Assembly (NCBI RefSeq): GCF_015832195.1
Contig: NC_052033.1
Coordinates: forward strand, 2,046,001 to 2,110,000
DNA length: 64,000 nt
From: Motacilla alba alba
Lineage: Eukaryota; Chordata; Aves; Passeriformes; Motacillidae
Reading direction: 5' to 3'
Shown: positions 12,722 through 24,132 of the stretch, piece by piece
Layout of the letters: each line of letters begins with the position of its first letter
Position numbering within the stretch: the stretch's first letter is position 1
Position numbers and translations under genes: made by a program
The notes under the pieces: generated by a model
The model's input: the letters and a program-made list of their open reading frames with translations, nothing else
Databases searched by the model: none
What the model was told of the DNA's origin: nothing

Positions 12722-15181
12722 TAACCACAGAACATGAACACAGGCACCATGTGGGTTTGAGCATTGAGGGAGGATCCAAACCCCCAAAACCAGCTGGACA
12801 CAGGGATTTACCCCACACTGGGGTGCTGGGGGGCACAATCCTGCTCTCTCCTCCCAGGGCAGGGACTCGGAGGGGCTGTGTCTCTGCAGTCCATAAAGCC
12901 ACTCTCAGGTGAGAGCAATTCCTGGTGCCGAGGCAGCGCTCCAGGCACCAGCAGCTCCTGCTGCATGCAGAGAGAGGAAGGATTAGCACAGCTCTGTGAA
13001 AGCACACCCTGGGACTCTGCCAGGGGCTGTGCAGTGACCTGGGTGTGCTGAGCCAGCTTTCCTGACTCCCTCACTTGGTTTGAACCCGGCATCTCCTCCT
13101 GGGCCACCAGCACTGACAGAGGACGGTGGCACTCTGGCTGCAGGAGGCAGGATTTGGCTGTCCCTAAAGCATGGCAGCCCCTGGCACCTCTAACCAGCCA
13201 TCCCAGGGACAAGAGGAGAGGCTGATGTGCACCAGGAGTGCTTCCCTTCCCCCTTGCCATCAGGGTTTATTAATTCCTCACTCGGTGAAGTCTCTGTTAA
13301 TAATGGCTGCAGGATCTGGCTGGGAAGCTGCGTAATGAGATCCTCTGCTGGCTGTTCCTGGGCTGCTGTGATTGTGTTTGGAGGACAAAATTCTATGTGG
13401 ATTAATTAAAATGAAAAACAAAAGGGGAAAATAAAAAAAGAAAGCAGGGTTGTTTGAATTATTTACTAGTTTCCAGGAGACAAAGCAGTAATTGCAAGTG
13501 TCTTATTGCAGGTGTTTGGAGAAGGGATGCTCCTACCTCTGGGCAAGGAGCAAAGTCTGGTTATTTACTGGTGTGGAGGAGACTTATCAATCCTCTTTAA
13601 GCCCAAGTGCAGCTCCAACTGCTCCTCAGTTTGCTGATTTTCTCCTCTTCCTTTTGGAAATTCGGAAGACAGAGGCTCTGAGAGAGCTTTGATGTGGCTA
13701 AATGTGGGAACAAGCTCTGCCATCAGTGTGCTCTTCCCTCCTGAGCAAGGAAATGGAGAGGGAAAACCTCAAACCATCCTTCCCTGAGGACCTGCCTGTC
13801 CTCTGTTGGCTTTTCCCCCTGCCAGGGCCCCTCTGGGTCACACAAATGCCACCTTGTGCTCCTTGTGGTGCCCCTTTCTGGATGCCTGTTGTCCCAGGGG
13901 GATGTAGAAGGATTGGAACCACCCCGTGATGGGGCCAAATGCCCTTTGGGAATGAGGTCTAGTCCCTCATGGACACATCTGGGCTAGATCCAAGCCCAGG
14001 GAAAAAGCCACCACGTGCTGTGTCCCAGCTGTCCCAGGGCTCTGGGGTGGCTTTGGCCATGTGTCCCAGCCGTGCCCTGGGAAGGAGGGTTGGTACAAAA
14101 CCAGCTTCAAGCCCTGGCTTCCTTCACAGAGCCTCTTGGCTGATGGATCAGCAGCATTTTAGGCAATTGCTCCGTGCTTCTACTGCTCTTTTACTCAAGT
14201 GCTGCTCCCCTTGATTGCCTCCGTCCGTCTCTTTTCAAGCCAGGGCCTCGGGAGCCGCCTAATTGATTTCAAAGGGAACAGGACTTGCTGGAAATTGAGT
14301 TTTGCATTCCTCCCTGCCTCTGTGACAGAGCACCTGGCAGCTCCAGCCTCGGCTCCTGCAGCAGTTCACCTTCACTGCCTTGTCTGTAGGAGAAGAATTA
14401 TAGAAAAGAAAGAAAAATGAAGGAAAGAGGTACAAAAAATTCCATTTAGCAATATAGGGCGTGATCAATATTCTTTTGTCTCCATATTCAAATTGTAATC
14501 CTGCTGAGCAGAAATAAGTGGAGCTGCCTTGCTGGAGATGAGAAGTTAATCTTTAAAGCCAATAAAGATTTAGGGCAGTATAATTGCTTTAAGATTTGAT
14601 GCTTAAGACTATTCAAACTTTAAGTTTTTAACCGAAGGACCTGGATACTTGGCAGTGGAGATGAGATGAGGAGCAGCAACACCTTGTGAGGGAACCCGTG
14701 GTGTTGCTGTGTGGCCTAGGATGGGGACCCTCAGGAGGGGACAGGGGACAGCTGGATGCTACCTGTCCCCAAAAGCACCAGCAGTGAGTGGAGAAGGTGA
14801 AGAGGAATGGGATGGGAAGAGGAGGTGCTCTGTAGGAGAAGAGGACCAGCCTGATGGGGGTTGCCAAGCACAGCACCCCATTCCCTCCCCTGCTGGATGG
14901 AGGGCAGAATTAAACCCCAATCTTTTCCACTGTTGTGATTTTACAGTGTTGTTACAGGAAGGGAGCACATAAGGGATGAGGTAGATCATTATGTGCTTAT
15001 ATTATCAGCAGTGAAGCAAAGTCTCTTAATTCCTAATTCCACCATTGTCTGACACATTTCTTTGTGAGTTTCCTATTCATCCATATTTTTTTCCCCCGTG
15101 GTCTCCACTAATAGAAATTGCTTTGTTGTTCAACTCAATTTCACTCTTGACTGGATTGAAATATGCTTATTTCCTTTCTAA

Positions 15182-15201
15182 AATAATAATAATAATAATA
15201 A
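15182..15201. repeat. (AAT)n microsatellite
   Basis: Six to seven AAT triplets within an AT-rich stretch. Confidence 0.9.
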
Positions 15202-15879
15202 AAATCTAAAATTATTTCCACTCATTGTATGTGAAAAGTGAACATTTTTCTTCATGAGGTCTCTCAGGTTTGAATGTCTGAGGGTTTCAGGGGTTTATTT
15301 TCTAACAGTCTAATTGCATGATCCCAGCCCGTAGCTGAGGGCTTTCCATTTGTTTCATCATGAATTTGAATAACTCAGGACAGTTTAGGACTTCCTGGAT
15401 TAATTTTGAAGTCTTTTGGCAGAGAGGGGGCTGCAAAATGAGACTTCTCCCACTTTCAGCCTCCTGACACACAACAGGGCTGTGAGTGCTGCGCAGCAGC
15501 CTTGACTCTCCCGCAGTAATTAAAAGGTTGGAGACTTCTCCTCACCCCTGACTTGATTTTCTTTAATTACAGCTGAAGCTTGATGTATCTTGTCACTCTT
15601 AATTTGGCTGAACCTTCCTCCTGCTCCAGCGCTGCTCACTGCAGGACTCGCAGCTCTGGCACTCCCCAGCTCCTTGCAGGGGGTGTGAGTGCCCTGCTGG
15701 GCTCATTTTGGGGTGTTGAAGTGAGCCCTGGGTTGCTGGGTAAGTCCTTGTGCATACAGGAGCCTCCTGGGGAGGTTTCAGCTCTCCCTTCTTCCCCTCC
15801 TCAGCCCCACGTGAAGCACTTTTCACCTTGAGCTCCACCACGACTCCACGCTGTGCATGGTGATGTCCCCAGGTTGGTG

Positions 15880-16090
15880 GGCTTGTTCCCCGAGGGATAA
15901 AATCTATCCTCATCCTTTGGGGTGGCTGGGAGTGCTCCTGAACTCCCCCAGGTTTGTTCCCCAAGGGATAAAATCCATCCTCATCCTTTGGAGTGGCTGG
16001 GGGAGCTCCTGGACCCTGCTGGGCTTGTTCTGCAGTGGATAAAATCCATCCTCATCCTGTGGGGTGGCTGGGGGAGCTCCTGGACTCTCC
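15880..16090. repeat. 71-bp tandem repeat, three copies
   Basis: The marker GGATAAAAT recurs at 15895, 15966 and 16037, giving an exact 71-bp period. Each unit contains a TTGTTC block, GGATAAAATC, ATCCTCATCC and a GTGGCTGGG block. Copies differ at scattered positions, so this is a moderately old minisatellite. Confidence 0.93.
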
Positions 16091-16477
16091 CTCTCGGGCA
16101 GGCAGCACTTGCTGCAGGAGCTCAGGATAACGTGCTACAAGCCGGGGAGGCTCGTCCAGAGGGTTTTTCTTGTCCTTTCGATGCTAATCCAATGGCTGAG
16201 CAATGTATTGTCCTCCTGGGACCGCACCGGGCTGGGAAATGTGCTCAGCTGAGTGTGACAGAGCGGCACGGGGGGAGGCAAACCTGCGCTGGCAGCTCTG
16301 AGAATCTGCCTGGCAAAGGGGCAGATCCAGCCCTCGGGGCTGACTCTTTCCCTGGTCCCCTTCCCCGTGAGGGCTCTCTGGAGTGTTCGGCCTCAAATAA
16401 CCGCACCCAAAGGGAGGAAGGATGCTCTCTGCCCTGCAGGAGAGGTGGTTCAGCGTTTCCCACCCTGCCCTGCTGCT

Positions 16478-16550
16478 CTCCTTTCCCCTGGGCTCTGTCC
16501 CTCCTTTCCCCTGGGCTCTGTCCCTCCTTTCCCTGGGCTCTGTCCCCTCC
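16478..16550. repeat. Short C/T-rich tandem repeat, three copies
   Basis: The unit CTTTCCCCTGGGCTCTGTCC, with a few more bases, recurs three times with a period of about 23 bp and minor changes. Confidence 0.9.
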
Positions 16551-17469
16551 TTGTTGCCTCTTCCCTGCCTGGATGGAGCTGGGCAGAGCTGCCCAGGGAG
16601 GGAGTTGTTCTCCCCGGGTGGGTCAGGAGCTGCTCCTTAATGCTCTGCAGCCATCCCAGGGCACCTCCCTTCCCTGCTGCACACATCTTCCTCTCTCTTT
16701 AATTTTTAATTGCTGCTCGTGTTTCCTGTGAGCGTCTCCCTTTGCAGCCGGGGAGCCAGGAGCCCTTCGTGACCGATAAAGCTGGTTCAGGTTTTCCTTT
16801 CACCTTTTGTGTTTGCTTCTCGGTGAAGCCGGGGTCGTTGCTGGGTTTAATTAACATAGTGAGAAAAATGCATGAGTTTATTTAAGCAGGAGGAGAAAGG
16901 GAAATTCAGCCTCCCCGCTGCTCTCAGAACACATAATCCTATTGGGAGCTGAGGAGTGATCCCTACATCGATTATTCTCCTCTGCTGAATTAGCAGCTAA
17001 TGGAAGTGAAGGATTCGCAGCGCTGACAGGCTGAAGGGCAGGAGCTGCCCAAATTCCCCTGCAGGGCAGCGCTGACAGCCCTGTGCTGCAGCTGGAGAAT
17101 CCCGTGGTTTACTCCTGACCCGCTCTGCTCCTCCAGCAGTACCCGAGCACAGGACGTGTCCCGGGCTGCGCTGCCAGCGCTGGGGGCTGCAGCACCCCTG
17201 GGGACCCAAGGGCTGGCATGCTCCTCCTGCTCCCCCCTGGATGCTCCCGTGGGCTGAGAGCCCATCCTGAGTGCCGAGGGCTGCAGCCAGCCCCAGCCCT
17301 GCTGGATCTGCCCCCGGCCCCAGCCCTGCTGGATCTGCCCCGGGGATGCCTTCAGGCAGTGCAGAAGGGCTGAACATCACCGCTGGGCTCCCAGCTGCTG
17401 TCCCAGGGCAGGAGGGGACAGAGATCGGGGTCTGCCTGGTGGGGCACCCCACTGAGACCCAGCCATGCA

Positions 17470-17905
17470 GGGAGCAGAGAACAACTCCAGAAAACAGCTC
17501 CAGGGACCAAATAACAGCTCCAGGGATCAGAGAACAGCCCCAGTGAACAGCTCCAGTGACGAAAGAACAGATCAAGAGACCAGGGAACAGCCCCAGTGAA
17601 CAGCTCCAGGGAGCAGAGAACAGCTCTGGGGATCAGAAAACATCGAGAACAGCTCCAGGGATCAGAGAACAGCCCCAGTGAACAGCTCCAGGGATCAGAG
17701 AACAGCTCCAGTGAACAGCTCCAGTGATGAAAGAACAGATCAAGATACCAGAGAACAGCTCTGGGGACCAGAGAACATCCCTGGGGACAAGAAAACACTG
17801 AGAACACCTCCAGGAACCAGAGAACAGTTCCAGAGACCAAAGAGCAGCTCCAGGGATCAGAGAACAGCCCTGTGAGCTGGAGATCTGCCCCAAAGAACAG
17901 CCCAG
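17470..17905. repeat. GAACAGCTCCAGGGAtcAGA minisatellite
   Basis: About 430 bp built from variants of GAACAGCTCC, AGGGATCAGA and CAGTGAACAGC. A higher-order copy is visible: GAAAGAACAGATCAAGA at 17561 returns at 17729, a 168-bp period. Because many unit lengths are multiples of three, the minus strand stays open for 241 codons (17352-18077) with a monotonous LFSDPWSCSL-like peptide; I regard that frame as an artefact. The array holds at least 14 AGAACA hexamers. Confidence 0.9.
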
Positions 17906-19189
17906 GGGAACAGAGAGCAGCCCCCTGGCGCAGAGGACAGATTCTGGGCCCCTCATGATTGGTGAATCTCCCCAGGGCAGTGCCAGGTGCCCTCTCACTG
18001 CTGCCTGATAGCTCAGCAGTGTTCCTGCATTTCAGGTGTTCCAGGGAAATGCTGCATCTTCTGCAGGCTGCAGTCACAGGGACTTTAGTCTGGTGGATGG
18101 ATCTTCAGCACCCACATTTCCTGCTCTGGCAGCAGCAAGGCCACCCGTGCCCAGGGTTTCTGCTGGCTCCTCTTGGTCTCTTTCAGCAGTCTCGGGGAGC
18201 TCCTGAGCATCCCGTGTGTGGGGACACTGCCATCCCCTCCCTGCTCTTTGCCCGGTGTTCTGAGGAGCAAATTTAGGGTTTTTTTGCTGCCCCTGGCTGG
18301 TGATGCTCAGTGGCACAGAAGGTCCCTCGGAGCCTTTCTGCCCTGGTGTTACAGAGCGGGGCAGAGGCGCGAATGCAGCAACTGAGGCTGAGCCAGTGGT
18401 TTGTGTCGATAAAAGAGCTCCCTGTCCCCAGCAATGTGGCCTGGGGGGACAGAGGAGTTAGGGTGACTGAGTGATCCTAACGCCCAGAGCATTTGGGCAC
18501 AGCAGCTCCTGCAATCAAATTCTCTCTCTTATCTCAAGGGCGAGGCTGTGTGCGGGGAGAACTTAAGGAAGTGGCTTGTCACAGCACATTACAGCTCCGC
18601 TGCTTGCTGTCATTCTCCCCCTCTGGGATCACTGTTTTCCCATGAAGTCCCAGTAGCTAGAGGCTGGAGAGGAGGCTCCAAGACGAAAGATGGGCAGATC
18701 CAGCCCCCAGGTTTTGGAAAGCCCTGAAGGAGGGTCTGGGCTGGAGTGGGGAGGCTCTGGAGGGTCCTGGGGTGCTTTCAGGTCCCCAGCCCATGGCACT
18801 GCTCACCGAAAGCCCAGATAAATCTGTCACTGTGGTTCTCTGGAGGTGCCCCCAGCTGAGCAGTGATGTGTGCGCGTCTGTGACCTTTGCAAGAATACAT
18901 TTTAAGCTTTATTTCTGGTGGGTTACAGCCCCCCTGCATTCATAACCCTTTCCTGCAGCTGTGGTGACCCAAACCATGACGTTCTGTGCAGCCATGGCTG
19001 CTTAGGGAGCTCTGGGGCTCGGGGCTCACCAAGGGTCAGCTGAAGATCCCCAAGATCTTTTGCCAGGTGACCCAGGGTGACTTTATGATGCTTGCATCCC
19101 CAATTGTCTGTTCTGTTTGTACTGGATATTAGGTTATCCACCCTCAAGATTGGTTCTGACAAGGAAGGGGGTGAGAAGAAGTGTGGAGT

Positions 19190-19320
19190 TTGTTAACAAA
19201 GTTAATAACAAAGTTGTTAACAAAGTTAATAACAATGTTATTAACAAAGAGTGGTTTAATACTTTTTGTTAAGCACACTTATTTTTTAATAACAGAGTTA
19301 ATAACAAAGTGTGGTTTTCA
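19190..19320. repeat. AT-rich imperfect repeat of GTTAATAACAAAG
   Basis: GTTAAYAACAAAG-like units recur irregularly, with AACAAAG at 19195, 19207, 19219, 19243 and 19303. The unit also has short inverted partners such as GTTATTAAC, so the stretch can fold locally. There is no gene in it. Confidence 0.85.
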
Positions 19321-19691
19321 GAAACTGCACTTGCTCCTCTGCATTCCCTCTCTGGACTGTGTCGTCTGCAGCACAGACAGACAGCAGGACAGAGCTCTCC
19401 TTTGCTTTGTAGTTATTTTTTTTAGCTAGCTGAGGCAGAGAAGTTCCCCAGACTGTGGCTTTTCTTTTTCTTGGAACTGATCAGCCCTGCCCTGGACTGA
19501 AAACCCAGAAAAACACCAGGAGCTCAGACCTGTGGCCCACTGGAGCCCAGGATGCAGCATTTTCCAGCACAGGTGGATAAGAGACTGAGACGAGCCACAA
19601 AAGGAGTTTCTGAGTTTGCCATCTCTTCAGAACAGCCAGAGGTTCCATTGTTTAATGTTATTCATTTTCCATGTCTGTGAGTACTTTGCTT

Positions 19692-19757
19692 GTTAAATAA
19701 ATGGTTTTTAATTGTTAAATAAACAGTTTTAAATTGCTAAATAAACAGTTTTTTCCA
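19692..19757. repeat. 22-bp tandem repeat, three copies
   Basis: GTTAAATAAA recurs at 19692 and 19714 and as GCTAAATAAA at 19736, each followed by an ACAGTTTT-like block, giving a 22-bp period. Confidence 0.92.
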
Positions 19758-20506
19758 CTTCTTTTGAAGGAGGTTTATGTCTCCCAAACCAGTAGAGGAG
19801 AGGGGCCACTTGAATTTTCTTTTTACAGGGACCCCATTTTGGAGGTTTCCTCCCAAATTTGCCCTAAACCAGGACGCTGGGGCAGTGGTGCAGGATGAGT
19901 CCCATCTCCCAGAGGATGCTCTGGTGTTGGATCTGGAACTTTGGCCCTGCCCCAGTTACAGGCAGAGCTGGGGAGGGGCAGCCTGGAGCCTGCACGGGGA
20001 TGCTCCGTGTCTGCCTCTGGGTGGGCAGGGGCTCTAACTGGTGCAAAACTGGTTTCTTTTGGGCCAGCTGGCTGCTGAGTCGGTTCTCTCCATTGCCTGC
20101 TGCTGCTGAATCCAGAATAACAAACAAATGTGTGTGAGTGTGCAGTATAACTTCAGCATATTGATTTTTGGGGCTATTGCTTCTCAGCTGCCGAAGAAGA
20201 TAATTCACTCCTTTATTACCATCCCTGGATTGTAGATTTATCCCTCTAAACAGACAGTGAGCTGGTAGTTAATTAAGCTTTTGTTTCAAACAGCAGCACA
20301 GGGAAAGGACTGGCTGCTGCAGCGCTTCTCCTTGGGGATGAGGGCCCTGGGGGTGGGGAATGCCACATTCCCATCCCTGGGGTGATGGATCCTGCATGGC
20401 TGATTCTGGTGGGAACTGGGAGCTGCAGAAGTAACTCTGACTGTTGCTCCCTTCTGATCCCAGCACCCTGCCAGGCTGTGCATGGAGATTGACAAGAGCA
20501 GATTTC

Positions 20507-20560
20507 TTTATTTTATATTTTATTATATTTTATTTTATTTTTATTTTATTTTATTTTAAT
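20507..20560. repeat. (TTTTA)n low-complexity repeat
   Basis: Imperfect TTTTA pentanucleotides over about 54 bp. Confidence 0.93.
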
Positions 20561-22966
20561 TTCCTGGTCAGTGCTGCAGGAGGCACCTGGAGGAAGCCAA
20601 GGTGGCTGAGCTGCTTTCTGCCTGCCCAAGAAACACCCAAACCCTTTGGCGGTGTTTTCCAGCCCAGGATCAGCTCTGGAAGGAGGAATGGGAGGACACC
20701 ATCTCCTCCCTGGTCCCTTCTCCCCTCAATGTCACTCACCCTTAATCCTTTATAATTAACGTGTGGTGCTTTGCCACACCCCAGACTTTTCCTGCTGGGA
20801 AGCTGCTGCCACCGGGAAGAGCTGGATTGGCACGACCCAGAGCTCGTGGGATGTACAGAAGGACCTTGGGGTTGTCCTTATGGAGGCCAGAGGGTCCCAC
20901 CCCACAGATTTCACCTCTCGCTGGAGCTCTGGTCCCCCCTGCTCTGCGCTCCTGGCTGGGGTGTTCCCTGTCCCTCCCAGGCTCTTGGGAAGGCACAGCT
21001 GGATCCTGGCACACGCCAGGCGGTGCCCTGGTTGCCCCACCACCCACTCCATGCAGTGTTTATGTGCACTAGGAAGGTTTCCAGCCCCACGGAGCTGAGC
21101 TGATCTTGGAAAGAAGTTCTTGGAATGAAGGGCTCTGCCTCCTGCTGCCGGGCTCTGGAGGGCAGCACCAGATTTTGAGGTGGTTTTATAGCTCAGGTGA
21201 GCACCTGTCAGGAGCTAGGAATGGAGTGAGCAGTCAGGAAATCAGGGGTAGCAGGATCCCCACAGCACCTTCACTAGGCTGCTGCTCCCGCCCTGCCCAA
21301 TGGCCAGGTGAGGATGCCAGGTGGCTTTTCCAGAGGAGGCCAGGTGCTCCCAGCTGCACCTAAAAGAGCAGGGACTGAGCACCCAGCTGGTGTTTGGGGT
21401 CTGTCCCTGCCTGGCTGTGTCCATAAGGTCCCCACAGGCTCCAGGGAAGGGTGTCCTTGCCAAGGTGACCTGAGGGTTTGGCTTGGCAGTGCTGGCTGCT
21501 GCTCCCGAGCCACACTTGCTGCAAATCCTCTGTCTGTGCATCCCTCTGCATCCTGCTGTGATCCCAGCCAGACCTGGTGTGGCCATGGCTCCTTCCCTGT
21601 CACCTGCCCACGACAAGTGTGGATGAACACGAAAACCCTCCTGCATTTAAGAAGTCCTGGAGAATACGGTTTTGCCTCTCACTTCTGCTTGGAAAAAATA
21701 GTTTTATGGGGAAAAATTCTGGTTTGGGGTAAATTTCCATCTGCTGTCCCTCAGCTCACTCGTGGCTGGTGCTGTTGCAGCTTTATGCTCCCTGGAGCTT
21801 TGCTGACCCTGGTTTCCACTGGGGAGAAGGAAGCAGTGTGAGCATCTGGGGTGCCTATGGAAATGCAGTGCCGCAGCAGCATCCCTTTCCTCCTCCTCAA
21901 CCCCACGGGGAAACCCTGGGACTGTGCACAATCAGGGTTAGTTTGTAGAGGAGTGGGTGGCTGTGCTGGGAGGATGTTGGAATTCAGCACCTGAGGTGCA
22001 GATCACTAAGCCAGGCCAGGCAGGTGGGGCTGGAGGGAGGTTTCTCTCTCTGCAGGAAAAGGGGATGGAGAAAGGCTGGGGAAGACCATGGGAGGAGAGC
22101 ATCCTGCCCTGAGGAAGGCAAAGGGACAGCTGTCCCCAGTGTCACCCTGTGCTTTATGGTACCTGTGGTGGTATTCGGAGCAAAGAGGGACAGCCAGCCA
22201 TGGGCCAGCGGGGCATGAGGGGGCCCTGTTGGCACCACAGCCCCCCAGACCACGGCCTGGCCCTGTCCTGTCCTGTAGCCTGGCCAAGGGGGGACAGTGT
22301 TGTCCTTCCAGCCATCCTGTGCTCACCCCGGGTGCTGCATCCCTTCCCTCACCCCCAGTGGGTGCACCCATCGTGGCTGGGGTTGGAAATGGGGCATCTC
22401 TGGTCTCTGTGCACACTTGGCTCCTTTAAGTCCCAACTTTCGGGGGGCTTTTTGTGCTTTTCACTTTCCACGGGAGAGGCGGAAACACCTCTGCTGAGCT
22501 CAGCACTGCTTCTCCTGCCTCAGCTCTTTGTCTTCCCAAGGACACTGCCCCGCTCCTCTTGGCAGCGCCCTGGAACACCTGGGGACTTTGGGGAGCCACA
22601 TCGTGGCTGTGACTGTGCCCCCCCGAGAGAACACAGAGTGATGGGGCCGCCGAGCTGCAGCCTGCTGCTGTCAGGGACTCCAGACACGCTTTTCCCCCCA
22701 AGGGAGGTTTGCCCTGCTCCTGAACCCCCAAATCAAACAGCACCCGGCGCTGGGTGGCATTTCTGGTCTGACTGCCCCCCCCAAGGGCCACCCCTGCCTC
22801 CCGAGGTCCCCGCGCCGGGGGCTGTCACCTGCGCGGGGATGCTGCCGCCCTGCCCGCCCAAAACCCGGTCATGCCCCGCCAAAACGCCATCCCCTCACCT
22901 CGGGGGGCTGCCCAGCCCCAGCTCCCCTTCCCCCGTGCCCCGACCCCCCCTCGGCGGGGCCGGTCG

Positions 22967-22980
22967 CCGCTAGATGGCAC
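22967..22980 (+). promoter_or_regulatory. CTCF-like motif at the promoter
   Basis: CCGCTAGATGGCAC agrees with the core CTCF consensus (CCNCNAGRKGGCR) at nearly every informative base. It lies in the CpG island about 290 bp upstream of the start codon, a common place for CTCF. Motif match only; occupancy is not shown. Confidence 0.5.
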
Positions 22981-23129
22981 GCGGAGCCCGGCGCAGCCCG
23001 GCGGAGGCTCCGCGGGGCGGTGCGGGGCGGAGCGGAGCCGCAGCGCGGGGTGCGCGGAGCGGAGCGGAGCCGAGGGGCCCGGCCATGGGCTCGGCCGGCA
23101 GCGGGCAGGGGCAAGGCTAGGGCGGGGGG
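22974..23129 (+). other. Upstream reading frame in the probable 5' UTR
   Basis: An ATG at 22974 opens 51 codons ending in TAG at 23127-23129. A second ATG in the same frame at 23094 sits in a strong initiation context (G at -3, G at +4) and would give an 11-residue peptide, GSAGSG-like after its Met. The frame ends before the main start codon and is out of frame with it. It matters only if transcription starts upstream. Confidence 0.45.
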
Positions 23130-23149
23130 GTCCCGGTGCTGCCCCCGCC

Positions 23150-23185
23150 ATGCGCCCCCGCGCAGCCCCGCGCCCCGCCCGCTGA
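23150..23185 (+). other. Upstream reading frame, 11 codons
   Basis: ATG at 23150 encodes an arginine/proline/alanine-rich 11-residue peptide and stops at TGA 23183-23185, 69 bp before the MGAT5B start. It is in the same frame as MGAT5B but closed. It is the upstream ATG most likely to be in the 5' UTR. Confidence 0.45.
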
Positions 23186-23254
23186 GCCCCGCTCGCTGCC
23201 GCCTCGCTGCCGCTGGGGGGGTGCGGGGCCGCCCCCTGCCCGCAACTTCGAACG

Positions 23255-23322
23255 ATGATCACTGTCAACGCGGATGGCAAGATAATGGTCAGAAGATGCC
23301 TCGTCACCTTGAGACCCTTTAG
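23255..23322 (+). CDS. MGAT5B: MGAT5B coding exon 1 (cytoplasmic tail)
   Basis: This exon encodes residues 1-22 and two bases of codon 23, starting MITVNADGKIMVRRC and ending TLRPF. It matches the start of vertebrate MGAT5B, a Golgi type II membrane enzyme that adds GlcNAc in beta-1,6 linkage to mannose of N-glycans and, in brain, of O-mannosyl glycans. These residues form the short basic cytoplasmic tail; the RR at 13-14 and R20 fit the positive-inside rule before the signal-anchor. The ATG has A at -3 and is the first in-frame start without an intervening stop. The exon ends ..TTTAG before the donor GTAAAG at 23323, leaving phase 2, which joins correctly to exon 2. It lies in a CpG island, as expected for a first exon. 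Confidence 0.95.
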
Positions 23323-24132
23323 GTAAAGTTGGTGCTTCCTCCCGGCGCTGCCGCCTCGCCCGGCTCCTGCGGCCGGGGAGCGCGGATGCTGCGGGGGCTG
23401 CGGCGGGCCGGGCTCGGCTCCGGGGGGGTGTGCGGATCGAGCCCAGCTGGGCATGGCAGGGATCCAGGCAGGGATCAGGGAGCCAGGCAGGGCTGCCCGC
23501 GGGGCAGAGTGCGGCTCCTGCAGCTCTCGCCGGCTCCCGGCTCGCCCCGCCGCCCGTGTCTGCGGGGTTATCGCGGGGCTGCTCGCCGCTGGCTTTTTTG
23601 GGAGCCGTTCTCGGAGATGTTGGTACTCGGGGGGATTCGGTTCCTCTGGTTTAAGCCTGCTGGTGCAGCTGGGGATTTCGAAACGCACCCTGAGCTGTCA
23701 GTGGGGCTGGGGTGGATGTCCAGACCTGAGCCCCTCCGCCTCCAGCACACCCGTACCCACCCATTGCTTTTTGCCCTTGCTGTAACTCCCCATTTTTGCT
23801 TCCACACATTCGCTTCCCCTCTCCAGCCCTTGCTCTCCGGCTTCTTTGCTTCACTGGAGACGTGCTGGGGTTGGTCCCGAGCCTGAGACACCCGGCAGAT
23901 GTTGGCAGATGTTGGCGGTTTCGTGGTTTTCCGGTGGGGAGAGGGACCAAAACCCCTTGGAGATAGAGGGGAACGTGCCGGGGGACGGAGCTCAGGGTGG
24001 GGTGAGCCCAGCCCAGCGGCTCCCCGCCGTGTTTGGAGCTCTGGGGTCACCGGAGGGATCTGCTCGCTGCCTTTTTGCTTAGCCCAGGTACCGCCCGGCG
24101 TCGGGAAGGACGGGCTGGGCTGGCACCGCTCG

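Larger units (their letters stand above)
1..22739. other. 5' flank of MGAT5B, no recognisable exon
   Basis: I see no exon in this stretch that I can assign to a known gene on either strand. Open frames are short or lie inside repeats. In human the gene upstream of MGAT5B is MFSD11, but no frame here reads as a transporter of that type, so the neighbour must lie further left or be unrecognised. Identified content is listed separately: LTRs at 436-1120, 3976-4679, 8415-8870 and 10055-10477; an ERV fragment at about 7125-7890; CR1 pieces at 8056-9015; tandem arrays at 12.66, 15.18, 15.88, 16.48, 17.47, 19.19, 19.69 and 20.51 kb. The remaining unique sequence, for example 1130-3970, 4680-7120, 10490-12660, 13000-15100 and 20600-22700, shows nothing I can name. 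AT-rich, TAATTA-containing blocks at 13260-13450 and 14400-15600 could be conserved non-coding elements, but that needs an alignment. Confidence 0.6.
22740..23700 (+). promoter_or_regulatory. MGAT5B: CpG island and MGAT5B promoter region
   Basis: Composition shifts abruptly to very GC-rich with dense CpG, peaking at about 22900-23560, unlike anything else in the window. It surrounds the MGAT5B start codon. There are GGGGCGG boxes at 23014-23020 and 23024-23030, a GCCCCGCCC block near 23171, and no TATA box, the pattern of a dispersed CpG-island promoter. The transcription start cannot be fixed from sequence; it probably lies between about 22950 and 23150. Long frames on both strands here (for example 22149-22973 and minus 22825-23688) are by-products of high GC with few stops. 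Confidence 0.85.

Noticed and set aside
12486..13007. DGWM- and HPSI-repeat peptides
   Set aside because: Translations of the (GGAT)n microsatellite.
17352..18077. Minus-strand 241-codon repetitive frame
   Set aside because: It is the GAACAG minisatellite read through; unit lengths in multiples of three keep it open by chance.
20760..20910. Possible CR1 coding remnant around CAGAAGGACCTTGGGGTTG
   Set aside because: Only one short segment resembles CR1; not enough to call.
1..22739. Search for the upstream neighbour gene expected from human gene order (MFSD11)
   Set aside because: No frame resembling a membrane transporter or another known protein was found on either strand.
22149..22973. 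Plus-strand 274-codon frame ahead of the promoter
   Set aside because: Proline- and serine-rich, no recognisable domain; its right part rises with GC content.
22825..23688. Minus-strand 287-codon frame over the CpG island
   Set aside because: Low-complexity A/P/R/S peptide with no domain; stop-poor because the DNA is so GC-rich, and it overlaps the true MGAT5B exon on the other strand.
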